A stretch of DNA of 64,000 nucleotides, taken from assembly GCF_001661345.1 (NCBI RefSeq), contig NW_017962913.1, forward strand, positions 1,059,428 through 1,123,427, read 5' to 3'. The notes under the pieces are model-generated. The model saw only the letters and a list, made by a program, of their open reading frames with translations, was not told the DNA's origin and searched no databases. Shown in pieces: positions 1 through 9,802 of this stretch. This stretch comes from Ascoidea rubescens DSM 1968 (taxonomy: Eukaryota > Ascomycota > Saccharomycetes > Ascoideales > Ascoideaceae). Within the stretch, counting starts at the first letter, position 1, and every line of letters starts with the position of its first letter. The translations under genes and the position numbers were made by a program.

Positions 1-707
1 AATAAACTAATGTTTCTTTGTGTTTTTTTCTTATATTTGTGTCATCTACAATATAAAAAAAAAAAATAGCCATACTGACATACTGATGAATTTGTTAGTT
101 ATAATTTCAAGATATTAATTTTTTTTTGCCATTTTTCAAGTAATTTTGTTTCAAACTATCCAATATTTATTGGAGAATATAATCAAGCTCGAAATTCTAT
201 TTCCACCACTTTCCTAATTCAGTCATTATAAAAGACAATAAGTCGAAGCATATTGTTTATAAAGTCAATGACTTTTTAACGTCAAATCTGCCAATCGAAT
301 TTCCCATTTAATTTCAAAATCACTACAAATAGACACTGTTAAAAACTACACAAGAACTGCACTTGGATTCAAAATAAATAAAAAAAGAGAGTGGAATACA
401 TAATATAATCGGTAGTTCGCACACTCCCATCTAATACAGTGTTCTTCGTAGTGCAAATAGCAGTCGCTGAGCTCAGCGTTGACTAATATCACCCCACAGC
501 CCTGGTAGTTTGAAAATGTAGTGCATTGAAAAAATCTGAAACCCCAAGCCTCAAAGCAGATAAGATAAGATAACAAAATAAAATGATAACAAAATAAAAT
601 GATGAAAACCATAAGCCATAAACCAATAAACAAAAAAAAAATCATTATAAACCAAACACATCAACATAAATCTAGTAGTGTAGATGGAATCGGTTTTATT
701 CCTCAGC
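1..707. other. Intergenic, left edge of window
   Basis: No convincing gene. The DNA is AT-rich except for an island at about 410-520 that holds a perfect 14-bp palindrome, CGCTGAGCTCAGCG (465-478). An open frame of 99 codons on the minus strand (645 to 346) begins with a hydrophobic run and resembles no family I know. It overlaps short AT repeats and is probably chance. The stretch next to 708 is the 3' flank of the minus-strand RRM gene. Confidence 0.5.
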
Positions 708-2198
708 TTAACATAGATCTGCTAAATACCCACTGGCCTCTATCTCACTCTTAAACCCAACACTGTTGAGAAACCCCATAGCAAAATCGTAGTTTTCAAA
801 TGTTAAAGTGATACATTTATTGAATTCGTTATCTTTGTTTTTATCATTTCTATCAGAAGCACGATCACTAAGATCCACAATTCCATATTTACCATTCCTC
901 AAATGATCTTTGAAGAACTTCTCGTCGATGGTATTTTTCGATGAGATGAGTAGCTTTTTAGGCCTATTATCCAAATTGTACTTGTTCTTGTTTATCTCAA
1001 ATTGTTTGTTAACTGATGAGTTTCTTCCTAATGTTAAATCAAGTGAATCAAATAATCTTTTTTTTTCTTCATAAAAGACTCCAGGAGTTAGACCAATTTT
1101 TGAAGATTGTTCATTTAAAAAGCTTATCTGGTATTTTAATTTTTTTACAACTGGTAACTCCTCACCTTTATCTCCCTCTCTGGCAATTATTTCGTTTACT
1201 TGGTTATTTAAAAGTTTCAATTTCAAGCTTATCTCCTTTACCAAACTCTCCTTTTTATCAATTAAATCAAAGACTTTTCTCTCAAATTGTTTTTGTTTTA
1301 GTTTTTTATCTAGAAATTCAATTTGTTTTTGTGATTGAATTCTTTCAATACTTTCAGTATCGATTGGTTCATTTTTGGCAGTGGTTAATTTATCATCATT
1401 TTCTCTTTCTTCTCTTTCTTCTCTTTCTTCTTTTTCTTCTTGTTTTTTCTCTTTATTATCCACTGATTTCAAAGTTTTGGCATAATAAACTTTGATAAGC
1501 CTATTATCAAATATTGGAATTGAAGATCTCCAAGCTAAATTGGCACTATTCGAATCAAAAAATTCAATCTCAATTACTCTTAGAAAATAATTAACTGATA
1601 ACTGTTTTATATGTCCAAATACAGAAAAGTACTCCTTCAATTTAATCTCGTCATGTAACTTATTCTGAGGAACATTTGCAACAATGATTTTATTTCCTTT
1701 ATCATTATCTTGATTAAAAGAAATTAATCGCAATAGATTTCTCTTTGGTGTATGATGATAATTATTATTTTTCAAACAAATTTTTTTTTGGTTTTTATTT
1801 TTATATTTATATTTATTTTTATATTTATTTCTTTTGTTATTATTCTTATGTTGTTTACTATTCTTACTATTCTTATCAATTTTATCAATTTTATTCATAT
1901 CAACCTTTTCAATACTTTTACTATATAAATTATCAGAGTGGTTCAGCAGATTCAATTCAAAGTTAGCAAGTTGGTTATTTGAAACGACATAAGAACAAAA
2001 ATCTTTTGCAAATTGCTCACTATTTTGAATATAATCCCTGAGCTGATCACTAAGTGTTTGAATTAATTCATTAGAAGTCTTTTCAGCAAAACTCCTATGT
2101 AGTGTTAAAATAAAGTCTATCAAAATATCTATCTCAGCATCATTGGTGTAGCTAGGTAAATTAACCTTTAACCATGATTCTATTGATAACTGTTGCAT
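708..2198 (-). CDS. RBM26/RBM27 (Rmn1)-like RNA-binding protein
   Basis: A 496-residue protein. Residues 1-75 (starting MQQLSIESWLKVNLP) look like the N-terminal PWI-like helical domain of RBM26/27. A Lys/Asn-rich stretch follows (about 104-140). An RRM lies at about 170-241, with NKIIVANVPQN as RNP2-like start and FDNRLIKVYYAKT as its end, close to the RBM26/27 form. A Glu/Lys-rich predicted coiled coil covers about 250-360, and a degenerate second RRM ends the protein (about 413-496). The family serves nuclear RNA surveillance (fission yeast Rmn1; human RBM26/27 with PAXT). The CCCH zinc finger of animal members is not seen. The frame stays open upstream to 2375, but only from a TTG through an AAATAATT repeat, so ATG 2198 is taken. 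Divergent from the SET gene. Family fairly sure; exact orthology inferred. Confidence 0.75.
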   Translation of the reverse strand: MQQLSIESWLKVNLPSYTNDAEIDILIDFILTLHRSFAEKTSNELIQTLSDQLRDYIQNSEQFAKDFCSYVVSNNQLANFELNLLNHSDNLYSKSIEKVDMNKIDKIDKNSKNSKQHKNNNKRNKYKNKYKYKNKNQKKICLKNNNYHHTPKRNLLRLISFNQDNDKGNKIIVANVPQNKLHDEIKLKEYFSVFGHIKQLSVNYFLRVIEIEFFDSNSANLAWRSSIPIFDNRLIKVYYAKTLKSVDNKEKKQEEKEEREEREERENDDKLTTAKNEPIDTESIERIQSQKQIEFLDKKLKQKQFERKVFDLIDKKESLVKEISLKLKLLNNQVNEIIAREGDKGEELPVVKKLKYQISFLNEQSSKIGLTPGVFYEEKKRLFDSLDLTLGRNSSVNKQFEINKNKYNLDNRPKKLLISSKNTIDEKFFKDHLRNGKYGIVDLSDRASDRNDKNKDNEFNKCITLTFENYDFAMGFLNSVGFKSEIEASGYLADLC

Positions 2199-2835
2199 TT
2201 GAAATGATATTTTTTTTTTAAAAAAAGAGATTGGAATAATTAAAATAATTAAAATAATTAAAATAATTAAAACTGGGAGTTTGGAAGTCTGGGGAATTTG
2301 GGATGTAAAAAAACTGGGAGCCTGGACTTTGGAAAGGGATAATAAATGAAAGTTGATATTGATTTTCTTTGGCAAAGTTGATAAAATACTATCAGTAGAT
2401 AAATAAATAAGTAAATAAATCTAAAAAAAAATTTATATAATATTAGTAATAGTTTGTGTTTTAATTCGAGTATTGATATGTATTAATTTAAGATATATAG
2501 GATATAACTAGCACAAAACTGAGTAAATGATGAAGATATCTGAAATGACTAAACGACGAAGCAAAATATGGTATCTGGTTCAAACAATAAAAGACAAATC
2601 TTCAGTGAAACAGTATTCCTTCAAGAAAAAATTGGTCCTTTAGTTGTTTAAAATTAAAAAGTTCTGATTAAAAATGAGACAATAAGTGATATTTATAGAT
2701 AAAGGAGAGGGCAAAAGAAGGCAAATATATGTGAGCTTTCCCCGTCCAATCAAAACAGTCAAAATCTGCGTTTCGCTATCTCACATCAAGCTCCACCGAG
2801 ACTATTTCATCTAAATCGAACTGCATCCTCAGAAC
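2199..2835. promoter_or_regulatory. Divergent promoter region, RBM26/27-like and SET genes
   Basis: Shared upstream region of two divergent genes. Next to the minus-strand gene is an A/T repeat (AAATAATT units, about 2236-2270), probably 5' leader. Towards the plus-strand gene the sequence becomes less AT-biased (about 2700-2830). I recognise no strong consensus site. Confidence 0.5.
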
Positions 2836-4971
2836 ATGTTTTTAGATGCTCAGATTCCTGGTTTACTGGATTCAAGGGAACTATCAGAGTTTATTTCCAA
2901 TGAAAATATCGAGGTAAATGATGGGCTTGTTGTTAAAAACAGTCCTTTTGGTGGCATCGGGCTATTTTATCGAGACCAATCAACTCAAAATGATGGGGGA
3001 CTCCAGAAAATTGAATTGCTAAGAATTCCTCGAAACTCGACTATATCATTGAATAGCTTCATGGTTGTTTTAAAAAAACAAAAAAAATACGAAAGCGACA
3101 AATTTGATTTAATTGGTAAAATAATCTCAATAAATGATGGTGTCCATCAAGTTCCAATTATCAAAGAGAGTGCATTCATGAACAAAATCTTGACAATCGA
3201 AATGGATTCACTTAGTGAACTTAATATTTTGAAAAAAATTTGTATAGGATTGAGTTTTTTGTTCAATTATAGGAATCATATGATTGAAACCACCAAAAAT
3301 AACAATGTATTGTCTACAGATGAGTCTGATGCTATCATCAAATACATTGAGAAGCAACCTTTGCTAAAATTCAATACATATCTTAAGATTTTATTAAATA
3401 CAGAAATCTCAACTTTTGATAACATCATCAATCAGAAATATAAAAATGAAGATTCACTTGAAAACATTTTGACAGAATTTAAAGATCTCTACAAAGGATA
3501 TAGAAAAATAGAGTACAATATTGAAAGCATAATTTATGAGCGAAATGAACTATACAATGATATAATCGATGCATTTAGCGATGTATGTGTTTCTACCACC
3601 AATGGAAAGAGTTCTGTGGATTTTAAAACGATTATATCTTCAACTTTTTTAAAGCAAAGTGAATTTCATCAGATAATTTCAGCACTTAAATCAAGAAGTT
3701 TGGAGATTCCAAGATCTATAGATAGTGACGAGATGGGAGCCGATAATGATGGTTCTAAAAATGAAGACTTTAAGGTTGATATTTTATTAGTTCCAATTTT
3801 AGATTTTGCCAATCACAACAACAATAAATCAAGTTTTAATTCGTATTTTGATGTTGACAGGAAAAACGGTGATATTTTATTGTATTATGAGAAAAAGAAT
3901 AAATTCAATTTGAATCAGGAATTAGATACAAAAACAGAACCATTGATTGAAATTTTTATATCGTATTCTCCAATTGAAGATTTCAGTGAGTTTATAAATA
4001 ATTATGGATTTTTACCAATTAATGATGACAACTATTTTGATTTTAAATTGTTTGAGACATCATTATTCAGCATTGATGGGGAAATTTTATCTAATTTATT
4101 TCAAGACGATTCAAATAAGTCACCAGTTAGGAAATTGCCTAAAGAATTTTTTCAAATTTGTAAATGGTTAAAATTTTTACCAAATTTACAATTTTTGATT
4201 AAATTTTCTAAGAATGGATTTGAAGATATTAAAATTAACAGATATTATATTGATATATTCGGTAATGATCAAGAGACAATAAACAATTCCAAAATTAAGA
4301 ATTACGAGTTTTTGTATTTTTTCAATGACTTAATAAAATTTTCATACAATTCTGATTGGAAAGCTACTTACTATGAGTATTCTGGGGAGCTTTATCAAGA
4401 GCAATGGGATGCTATAGAAAATGAAGAAGAAAGACCTAACATAGAGACAATTGATTATATTTTACATGCTAATGAATCCGAAGATGATTTTATGATGATA
4501 TCGCAAGTTGGAATCGGTTATTCAAGCTTACCAAGTCATGGCAATAATAAAAATAATGAAGATGATGGAGATGATGGAGATGATGATGATAATGATGATG
4601 ATAATGATGACCAAATTCCCGAGGGTTTAGAAAAATTGGTGGATTTTGGAGAATATATTGATAATGATGAAAAGACATTTTCCAATTTTATAAAGTTTTT
4701 TAAAGATATTTATTCAAATTATAGAATAAACCAATTAAATGAGTTTTCAAAAAAATTCAAAAAGAATATGAAAAAGAAAAACTCAATTAACATTTTAATC
4801 AATTTTGAGATACAACTATGGGAAGGTATCAGTAAAAGATTGGAAAAAATAAGCAAAATTGATGAATTGTTTATAGAATATAGTGATGAAGAATTTAATG
4901 AAGAATGGTTAGAGCTTAGATATCAACCCAAACTTCCTGTTTATTCTAAATATTCTGAATATTTATTATAA
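2836..4971 (+). CDS. SET-domain protein lysine methyltransferase
   Basis: A 711-residue protein of the SETD3/RuBisCO-LSMT/Rkm-like class, which moves methyl groups from S-adenosylmethionine to lysines on non-histone proteins such as ribosomal proteins, elongation factors or cytochrome c. SPFGGIGLFY (about residue 35) is the glycine-rich N-SET entry, followed by IELLRIPRNSTISL, typical of this class. The core SET motif is ILDFANHNNN (about residue 320), with the conserved Asn-His. A later EDFSEFINNYGF matches the post-NH helix region. The post-SET part is long and carries an acidic Asp/Asn insert near 575-592. I cannot tell which yeast enzyme (Rkm, Efm or Ctm type) it corresponds to, so no symbol is given. 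The start ATG directly precedes a plausible N-terminus. It is convergent with MHF2, 75 bp apart. Confidence 0.82.
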   Translation: MFLDAQIPGLLDSRELSEFISNENIEVNDGLVVKNSPFGGIGLFYRDQSTQNDGGLQKIELLRIPRNSTISLNSFMVVLKKQKKYESDKFDLIGKIISINDGVHQVPIIKESAFMNKILTIEMDSLSELNILKKICIGLSFLFNYRNHMIETTKNNNVLSTDESDAIIKYIEKQPLLKFNTYLKILLNTEISTFDNIINQKYKNEDSLENILTEFKDLYKGYRKIEYNIESIIYERNELYNDIIDAFSDVCVSTTNGKSSVDFKTIISSTFLKQSEFHQIISALKSRSLEIPRSIDSDEMGADNDGSKNEDFKVDILLVPILDFANHNNNKSSFNSYFDVDRKNGDILLYYEKKNKFNLNQELDTKTEPLIEIFISYSPIEDFSEFINNYGFLPINDDNYFDFKLFETSLFSIDGEILSNLFQDDSNKSPVRKLPKEFFQICKWLKFLPNLQFLIKFSKNGFEDIKINRYYIDIFGNDQETINNSKIKNYEFLYFFNDLIKFSYNSDWKATYYEYSGELYQEQWDAIENEEERPNIETIDYILHANESEDDFMMISQVGIGYSSLPSHGNNKNNEDDGDDGDDDDNDDDNDDQIPEGLEKLVDFGEYIDNDEKTFSNFIKFFKDIYSNYRINQLNEFSKKFKKNMKKKNSINILINFEIQLWEGISKRLEKISKIDELFIEYSDEEFNEEWLELRYQPKLPVYSKYSEYLL

Positions 4972-5046
4972 TGCATAATTTAAAAGACAATAGCTGTAAA
5001 TAAATAAATAGATCCAAATAAACGCAAACTTAGAAGCACAAATTAA

Positions 5047-5355
5047 TCAGCAATCTAAAATTAATAAGCCTGCGATCGCCTCAAGATCCTTTACATCCAA
5101 AACATTATTATCTAGATGGTTAGAGGAATCGTCTAGTAAACTGTTATTTCTCTTTGAAAGTTCGATGTCGTTCAATCTGTTTTGATTTGCTCTATGCACA
5201 GCTTCAGTTGTAAATAGTCTCAAATACTCAGCAGCTATTAAAAGAGTAGCCTTTGAGATTTTCACATGGTCATCTTTGTTGAACACAAGAGTTTGGAACA
5301 ATCTTGCAATAGTTTGGATTGGAATCAGACTTTGTCCTTCCAGAGAATTCGACAT
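5047..5355 (-). CDS. MHF2: Mhf2/CENP-X histone-fold protein
   Basis: A 102-residue protein starting MSNSLEGQSLIPIQ. MHF2 (CENP-X, FAAP10) is a small histone-fold protein that pairs with Mhf1 (CENP-S), binds branched DNA, stimulates Mph1/FANCM and takes part in the kinetochore CENP-T-W-S-X unit. Evidence: helix-loop-helix pattern with LIPIQTIARLFQ, KISKATLLIAAEYLRLFTTE and the C-terminal LEAIAGLLILDC, which matches the ending of budding yeast Mhf2 (LERIVGLLLMDM as recalled) and human CENP-X (LLLDF). The loop before the last helix is longer (Asn/Ser-rich, about residues 66-88). The frame is open upstream to 5541, but only from TTG; ATG 5355 gives the family size. Convergent with the SET gene. 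Confidence 0.82.
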   Translation of the reverse strand: MSNSLEGQSLIPIQTIARLFQTLVFNKDDHVKISKATLLIAAEYLRLFTTEAVHRANQNRLNDIELSKRNNSLLDDSSNHLDNNVLDVKDLEAIAGLLILDC

Positions 5356-6004
5356 ATCTGAGCTGGATGGTAGTATCAGTATCAGTGGTTTGTGGTGCTT
5401 GATGAGAGTTGAACAGATGAATCTAATGTTGTTTATTGTGAAATGTCTTAAAAACAAACAATTTCGCCTAATTTTTAGTGTAGGAGTGGACACCCCCGGT
5501 ACCCGGATTGTGTATTTAAGCTTTTCTATTCCCTTAAACAAGAACTATCAGCTCGAAAAACACCAATAAACAGAGCCAGATTGCTTATCGGTTTCCTAAA
5601 GGTGAGGAGCCAGTTCAAGTGCAGGGCTGTGATATCTGAACCCCTCTAATCAGTTGTGTGGTACTATTGTTTTCATTTCAGGGTTTTATTTCAGAGCAAA
5701 TACAGCCATAAAGAAACAAAAGTGGCTACCTATTACATTCCAGATGCTCTGAATAAGATTTCAGACAAATCGTTTTTATATTACTGTGGTTTTATTCCGA
5801 AATAAAAGAGTAGCACAGTTAGCTATATAATTTAATACTAAACATTTGAAGCCACACAGAAGAAAGAAAAACAAAAATAATAACAATAATATTAAAAAAC
5901 AAAAACCAAAAAATAAAAACCAAAATTCGTTAAAAATAAAAATAAAAAGTAAGGAAAAGCAGAAAACTAAAAATCGTATCACAGGAGACTGTAGAAAACC
6001 TTCT
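5356..6004. other. Intergenic between MHF2 and PAR32
   Basis: MHF2 5' flank on the left and PAR32 3' flank on the right. The part near 5480-5520 is less AT-rich (contains GGTACCCGG). From 5850 to 5960 it is almost pure A/AAC/AAT on the plus strand. Open frames here are low-complexity. No RNA gene recognised. Confidence 0.45.
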
Positions 6005-6382
6005 CTATTCAATTTTTTCAGATATGTTTGATCTGACTTTAGAGAGTGGAGTTTTCTTTTCAATCATGTTTCCCCAGCCTCCTCTGCCAGTACTTTTCCA
6101 AAAAGCAGGCTCTTCTTCTTTAGGAGGAGGAACAGCAGCTGCATTTGGATCTTCCTTGTAGTCTGAAGCAATCTTGAGTTTTTCATGGTCATCATTTGCA
6201 ATCATGTTACCATAACCACCTCTGCCACTAGAAAAAAAGGGTTGTGATTCCAAAGGAGAAATAACTTTGTCCTTTTTCTCAATAGTCTTTGGATTTTCCA
6301 AGGTTGGAGACTTGACTGTTTTGTAAAAGTTTGAATAACCACCACGTCCAAATGATGCGTAAGTAACTTCTTCTTCAGTCAT
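6005..6382 (-). CDS. PAR32: Par32-like GRGG-repeat protein (DUF3602)
   Basis: A 125-residue hydrophilic protein starting MTEEEVTYASFGRGGYSN. Three evenly spaced motifs, SFGRGGYSN, SSGRGGYGN and STGRGGWGN, define the fungal DUF3602 family, which includes S. cerevisiae Par32 (YDL173W). Par32 is phosphorylated on rapamycin treatment and inhibits the ammonium transporters Mep1 and Mep3 in nitrogen signalling. The spacers are Lys/Glu/Pro-rich and probably disordered. The frame runs five codons further to a TTG at 6397, so ATG 6382 is used. Divergent from DRS1. The Mep-inhibitor role is from the yeast homolog and inferred here. Confidence 0.8.
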   Translation of the reverse strand: MTEEEVTYASFGRGGYSNFYKTVKSPTLENPKTIEKKDKVISPLESQPFFSSGRGGYGNMIANDDHEKLKIASDYKEDPNAAAVPPPKEEEPAFWKSTGRGGWGNMIEKKTPLSKVRSNISEKIE

Positions 6383-6844
6383 TTTGAATTGAGTCAATAA
6401 TCAAAGCAATAGAAACCTGCAAATAATTTATTTGTTGAATTTAAAGCAAAATATTAAGAAACAAAATTTTTGAATAGATCAAAAGCAAAAACAAAAGTGA
6501 TCAAATCGAAGGAAAATGAGACTATTTATATCTTTTTTTTTCCAACTCAAATCTCTTCAACTCATCATCTGGGTCCTGATGTGAGAGGTGTATCAGACTA
6601 AAGCGGCCTCCAACAGGACTACTTCACTGAATGCAGCGTTTGACAGTTCTTTCTGCAAGCTGCTGCACAACGTGCCACGTGCAAAACAATCGACGGATTT
6701 CCGGTTCGATTTTTCGTATAAAAATTATTGAGAATCATTGCATCCACAATGTTGGTAATTTGTCAACTTTTTTTTTGAAAAATCTTTTTTTCAGTAAAGA
6801 CAAGAGAGTAAAAAAAAATAACAACAAATTTAAGTTTTTTGAAG
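6383..6844. promoter_or_regulatory. Divergent promoter region PAR32/DRS1
   Basis: Shared upstream region. It contains one CACGTG E-box (6676-6681, about 165 bp before the DRS1 ATG), the core bound by Cbf1-type bHLH factors, and a TTTTTTTGAAAAATC stretch (about 6770-6786) resembling the RRPE element of ribosome-biogenesis promoters. A poly-A run precedes DRS1. Site roles are inferred. Confidence 0.45.
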
Positions 6845-9058
6845 ATGTCAGATAGTGATTTAGATGATTATAAAGATGAGTTGTTCGAACTTATAACAGT
6901 AAAACCAAGAAAATCAAAATCCAAGTCTAAAAAAGCCAATTCTAAAAAAAAAAAAACTAAAAATGATATCAATCAATTGGAGATCGAAAAAGATGATGAT
7001 AATAAAGATTCTAAAAAGGATTTGAATCCCAATTTTATGTTTGCCTTAGATGATGGCATTTTATCTAATAAATTTGAAGGTTGGGATTTCGATTTGAAAC
7101 AAAATGACAATAATAGCACCGAAGAGGTCAATCTTAGGAAAGAGGTTGATCTTGATAAAATTATCAGACAAAAAGGTGGTTTAATGAGCAATTTAATTGC
7201 TTCTGATGATGAGGAAGAGCAAGAAAACGATCAAAAACCTCAAGAAAAAAATGATTCCAAAAAAAATGAAAAAGATGATAGTGATAGCGAAAGTGGAGAT
7301 GATGAAACTGAACAAAATGATAACCAAGAAAACAAAAACCAAGAGCAAGAACAAGAACAAGACAAAGACAAAGACAAAGGCAAGGGCAAGAGCAAAGAAA
7401 AAGTCAGAATTGAAGCCAAAGTCGAAGATGAAGATGAAGATGAAGATGAAGATAAAACCAACGAAAGTGAAGAAGATCTTGAACAAGAAATTAAAATGGA
7501 AGATAAAAACCAGGAAGATGATGATGAAAAAGACTCAGCTGAACAAATTGCTGGTTTTTTTGCTTCAAAAGAAGAATCCAAAGAAGCGACAAATACAGTT
7601 CATAAAGCATTTAACTCATTACAACTTTCTCGTCCAGTACTAAAAGGTCTAGCTGCATTAGGTTATACATTACCAACCCCAATTCAATCGGCCACTATTC
7701 CAATTGCATTGATGGGCAAAGATATTGTTGCAGGTGCTGTAACAGGTTCAGGTAAAACTGCTGCATATCTTATACCTATAATTGAAAGATTACTATTTAA
7801 AAACTCAAGGATACCTACAATCAGGGTGATTGTTTTAGCACCAACTAGAGAATTAGCTATTCAAGTAGCAGATGTTGGAAACAAATTGACAAGATTTGTG
7901 AATAATTTAACATTTGGTCTTGCAGTTGGTGGTTTAAATTTAAGACAACAAGAGCAAGAATTAAAAAAGAGACCAGATATAGTGATTGCTACACCAGGTA
8001 GAATAATTGATCATATCAGGAACTCCACGTCATTTTATGTTGATAATGTTGAAGTTTTAATAGTGGATGAAGCCGATAGAATGTTGGAAGAAGGATTTCA
8101 AAAAGAGTTGACCGAAATATTATCGTTATTACCTAAAAAGAGACAAACCTTACTATTTTCAGCTACAATGAATTCTAGAATTAAAGATTTGATTCAATTG
8201 TCATTGGATAAACCAGTACGTATTATGATTGATCCACCCAAACATGCATCGAATAAGTTGATTCAAGAATTTGTTCGTATAAGAAAAAGAAGTGATTTTA
8301 AACCTGCATTATTATTCAATATTTTGAAATCAATTGACTCAAAACAACAAAGTAGAATAGTTGTGTTTGTTGCAAGAAAAGAAATGGCACATCGATTAAG
8401 AATCATTTTAGGATTATTAGGAATGAAAGTATCAGAATTGCATGGGTCATTAAGTCAGGAACAACGTCTTAAGAATGTAACAGATTTTAAGAAATTAATT
8501 GTTCCAGTTTTAATTTGTACAGATTTAGCGGCCAGAGGTATTGATATTCCCAAAATTGAGTTTGTTATAAATTTTGATATGCCAAAAAGTTATGAGATAT
8601 ATTTGCATAGAGTTGGTAGAACAGCAAGAGCGGGTAGAGAAGGTAGATCTATTTCATTTGTTGGGGAGACAACAAGTGATAGAAGTATTGTGAAGGAAGC
8701 TATCAAGAGTATCGAGGAATCATCAAAGGATTTACAAGATAAGAATAAAAAAAACAAAAATAAAAAACAAAAAAATAAGAAAAATGTCAGTGACAAAACA
8801 GGAAGTAATCAAGCATTGAGCAGAACCGTGGATTGGCAAAAAGTAGAAAAGATTCATACAATTATAAGTAGTAAAGACAAACTCATCAAAGAAATCTTGG
8901 AAGAGGAAAAAGAAGAAAAGGAAATATTACAAGCTGAAAGGGATATAAAGAAAAGTGAAAATTTGCTTAAATACAAAGCTGAGATCCAATCAAGGCCCAA
9001 AAGAACGTGGATTGACAAATCCTCGAAAAAACACAAGAGAGCCAGGAAAAATGAATAG
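6845..9058 (+). CDS. DRS1: Drs1 DEAD-box RNA helicase (60S assembly)
   Basis: A 737-residue nucleolar ATP-dependent RNA helicase needed for 27S pre-rRNA processing and 60S subunit assembly. The N-terminal 240 residues are Lys- and Asp/Glu-rich, as in Drs1. The helicase core starts with a Q motif ([14 protein letters not shown]), then Walker [13 protein letters not shown] (about residue 297), [28 protein letters not shown] (about 408), [38 protein letters not shown] and [14 protein letters not shown] (about 588). These are near-identical to yeast Drs1. The Lys-rich C-terminus includes [11 protein letters not shown], a family signature. A TTG two codons upstream (6839) is not the start; ATG 6845 gives [13 protein letters not shown]. 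All motifs look intact. Convergent with SWS2. Confidence 0.95.
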   Translation: MSDSDLDDYKDELFELITVKPRKSKSKSKKANSKKKKTKNDINQLEIEKDDDNKDSKKDLNPNFMFALDDGILSNKFEGWDFDLKQNDNNSTEEVNLRKEVDLDKIIRQKGGLMSNLIASDDEEEQENDQKPQEKNDSKKNEKDDSDSESGDDETEQNDNQENKNQEQEQEQDKDKDKGKGKSKEKVRIEAKVEDEDEDEDEDKTNESEEDLEQEIKMEDKNQEDDDEKDSAEQIAGFFASKEESKEATNTVHKAFNSLQLSRPVLKGLAALGYTLPTPIQSATIPIALMGKDIVAGAVTGSGKTAAYLIPIIERLLFKNSRIPTIRVIVLAPTRELAIQVADVGNKLTRFVNNLTFGLAVGGLNLRQQEQELKKRPDIVIATPGRIIDHIRNSTSFYVDNVEVLIVDEADRMLEEGFQKELTEILSLLPKKRQTLLFSATMNSRIKDLIQLSLDKPVRIMIDPPKHASNKLIQEFVRIRKRSDFKPALLFNILKSIDSKQQSRIVVFVARKEMAHRLRIILGLLGMKVSELHGSLSQEQRLKNVTDFKKLIVPVLICTDLAARGIDIPKIEFVINFDMPKSYEIYLHRVGRTARAGREGRSISFVGETTSDRSIVKEAIKSIEESSKDLQDKNKKNKNKKQKNKKNVSDKTGSNQALSRTVDWQKVEKIHTIISSKDKLIKEILEEEKEEKEILQAERDIKKSENLLKYKAEIQSRPKRTWIDKSSKKHKRARKNE

Positions 9059-9221
9059 CTAGGTAGATCTTTGACCAGTAGAAAGAAAAATAGAAACTTT
9101 AGTAAATAGCTAGATGAAATAACATTTATTTACAGTAGGAATATAGTACGCATTTTGAAAATGCAAGAAACAAAAATAAAAGTGAACCAACAGAATGTAG
9201 AATGAAAAGCAGAACCAGAAA

Positions 9222-9674
9222 TCAGAGCTTTCTGTTCAATCTATTCAATTTCTTAGCAGTCTTTGCATTATTCTTAGTACGTTGACCATGAACTGGCAAA
9301 CCCAAAACATGTCGCATACCAGCATAGGAACCAATGTTTTTTTTGAATGCAATATTATCTCTGATCTGTGTCTTTTTGGCATTTTCAATTTCCAAGTCGT
9401 TAAGCTCCTTTGTGATAGCCATAATATTCTGCTCAGTCAACTGATGCATTCTCATTTTGGGATACAAAAAAAGCTTTGAGCATATTTTTTCAACTTCGTG
9501 TTTTGAGATGCCAAAAATTTCTTTTTTGAGAGCATACTGCAGTGGAAAATCAGCAAACGTTAGTAAAAAAGTTGAAAACCTGGAGACTCACCAACAGGCG
9601 CCAGCAAAGCAGTAGCCATAACATACTCTGACGGGGAGCTTCCCGAGAAACCTCTTTCCTATGATAAAGACCAT
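9222..9674 (-). CDS. SWS2: Mitochondrial ribosomal protein uS13m, two exons
   Basis: Mitochondrial small-subunit protein S13. Exon 1 is 9674-9627 (16 codons, MVFIIGKRFLGKLPVR); the intron is 9626-9537 (90 nt, phase 0); exon 2 is 9536-9222 (104 codons plus stop). Together they give 120 residues, against 143 in S. cerevisiae Sws2. The join reads LPVR/YALKKEIFGISKHEVE, matching the Sws2 order (LGKGFKGKEV...FYGIGKTTAEKICSKLGF as recalled). Exon 2 continues with EKICSKL, RMHQLTEQN, SYAGMRHVLGLPVHGQRT and NNAKTAKKLNR, the S13 signature. Splice signals on the minus strand: GTATGT at the exon 1 border, TACTAAC, then CTGCAG. Without splicing, exon 2 has no ATG upstream of its middle. The C-terminal tail is shorter than in yeast. 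Divergent from PGM3. Confidence 0.9.
9537..9626 (-). other. SWS2 spliceosomal intron
   Basis: A 90-nt intron. On the minus strand it begins GTATGT (9626-9621), has the branch sequence TACTAAC about 30 nt before its end, and ends CTGCAG (CAG at 9539-9537). It lies after codon 16, early in the gene, as is usual in budding yeasts. Removing it joins two phase-0 exons that align with Sws2. Confidence 0.88.
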
Positions 9675-9741
9675 CTTGAGCAGCAGCAGTGGGAGAGAAA
9701 GTGGAAGCACAGTTCTGGTGCTTTTTGGCCCCGAGCACGAA

Positions 9742-9748
9742 CGGGTAA
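9742..9748 (+). promoter_or_regulatory. Reb1-type site CGGGTAA, SWS2/PGM3 promoter
   Basis: Matches the core of the general regulatory factor Reb1 (CGGGTAA). It sits in the divergent promoter, 68 bp upstream of the SWS2 ATG. The same heptamer occurs in two other divergent promoters of this window. Confidence 0.5.
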
Positions 9749-9802
9749 CGCTCAGAGCCGTCACTGTGGATTAAAGCCATCACTATGGATTGAAACCACC
9801 GC

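Noticed and set aside
346-645. 99-codon minus-strand frame with a hydrophobic start
   Set aside because: Low-complexity sequence, no family likeness, and it crosses AT repeats.
2199-2375. N-terminal extension of the RBM26/27-like protein
   Set aside because: It begins at TTG and reads through an AAATAATT repeat; the ATG at 2198 gives a family-like N-terminus.
7193-7643. Several long frames opposite or beside DRS1
   Set aside because: They are shadows of its Lys/Glu-rich codons (poly-Ser, poly-Phe or poly-Lys translations).
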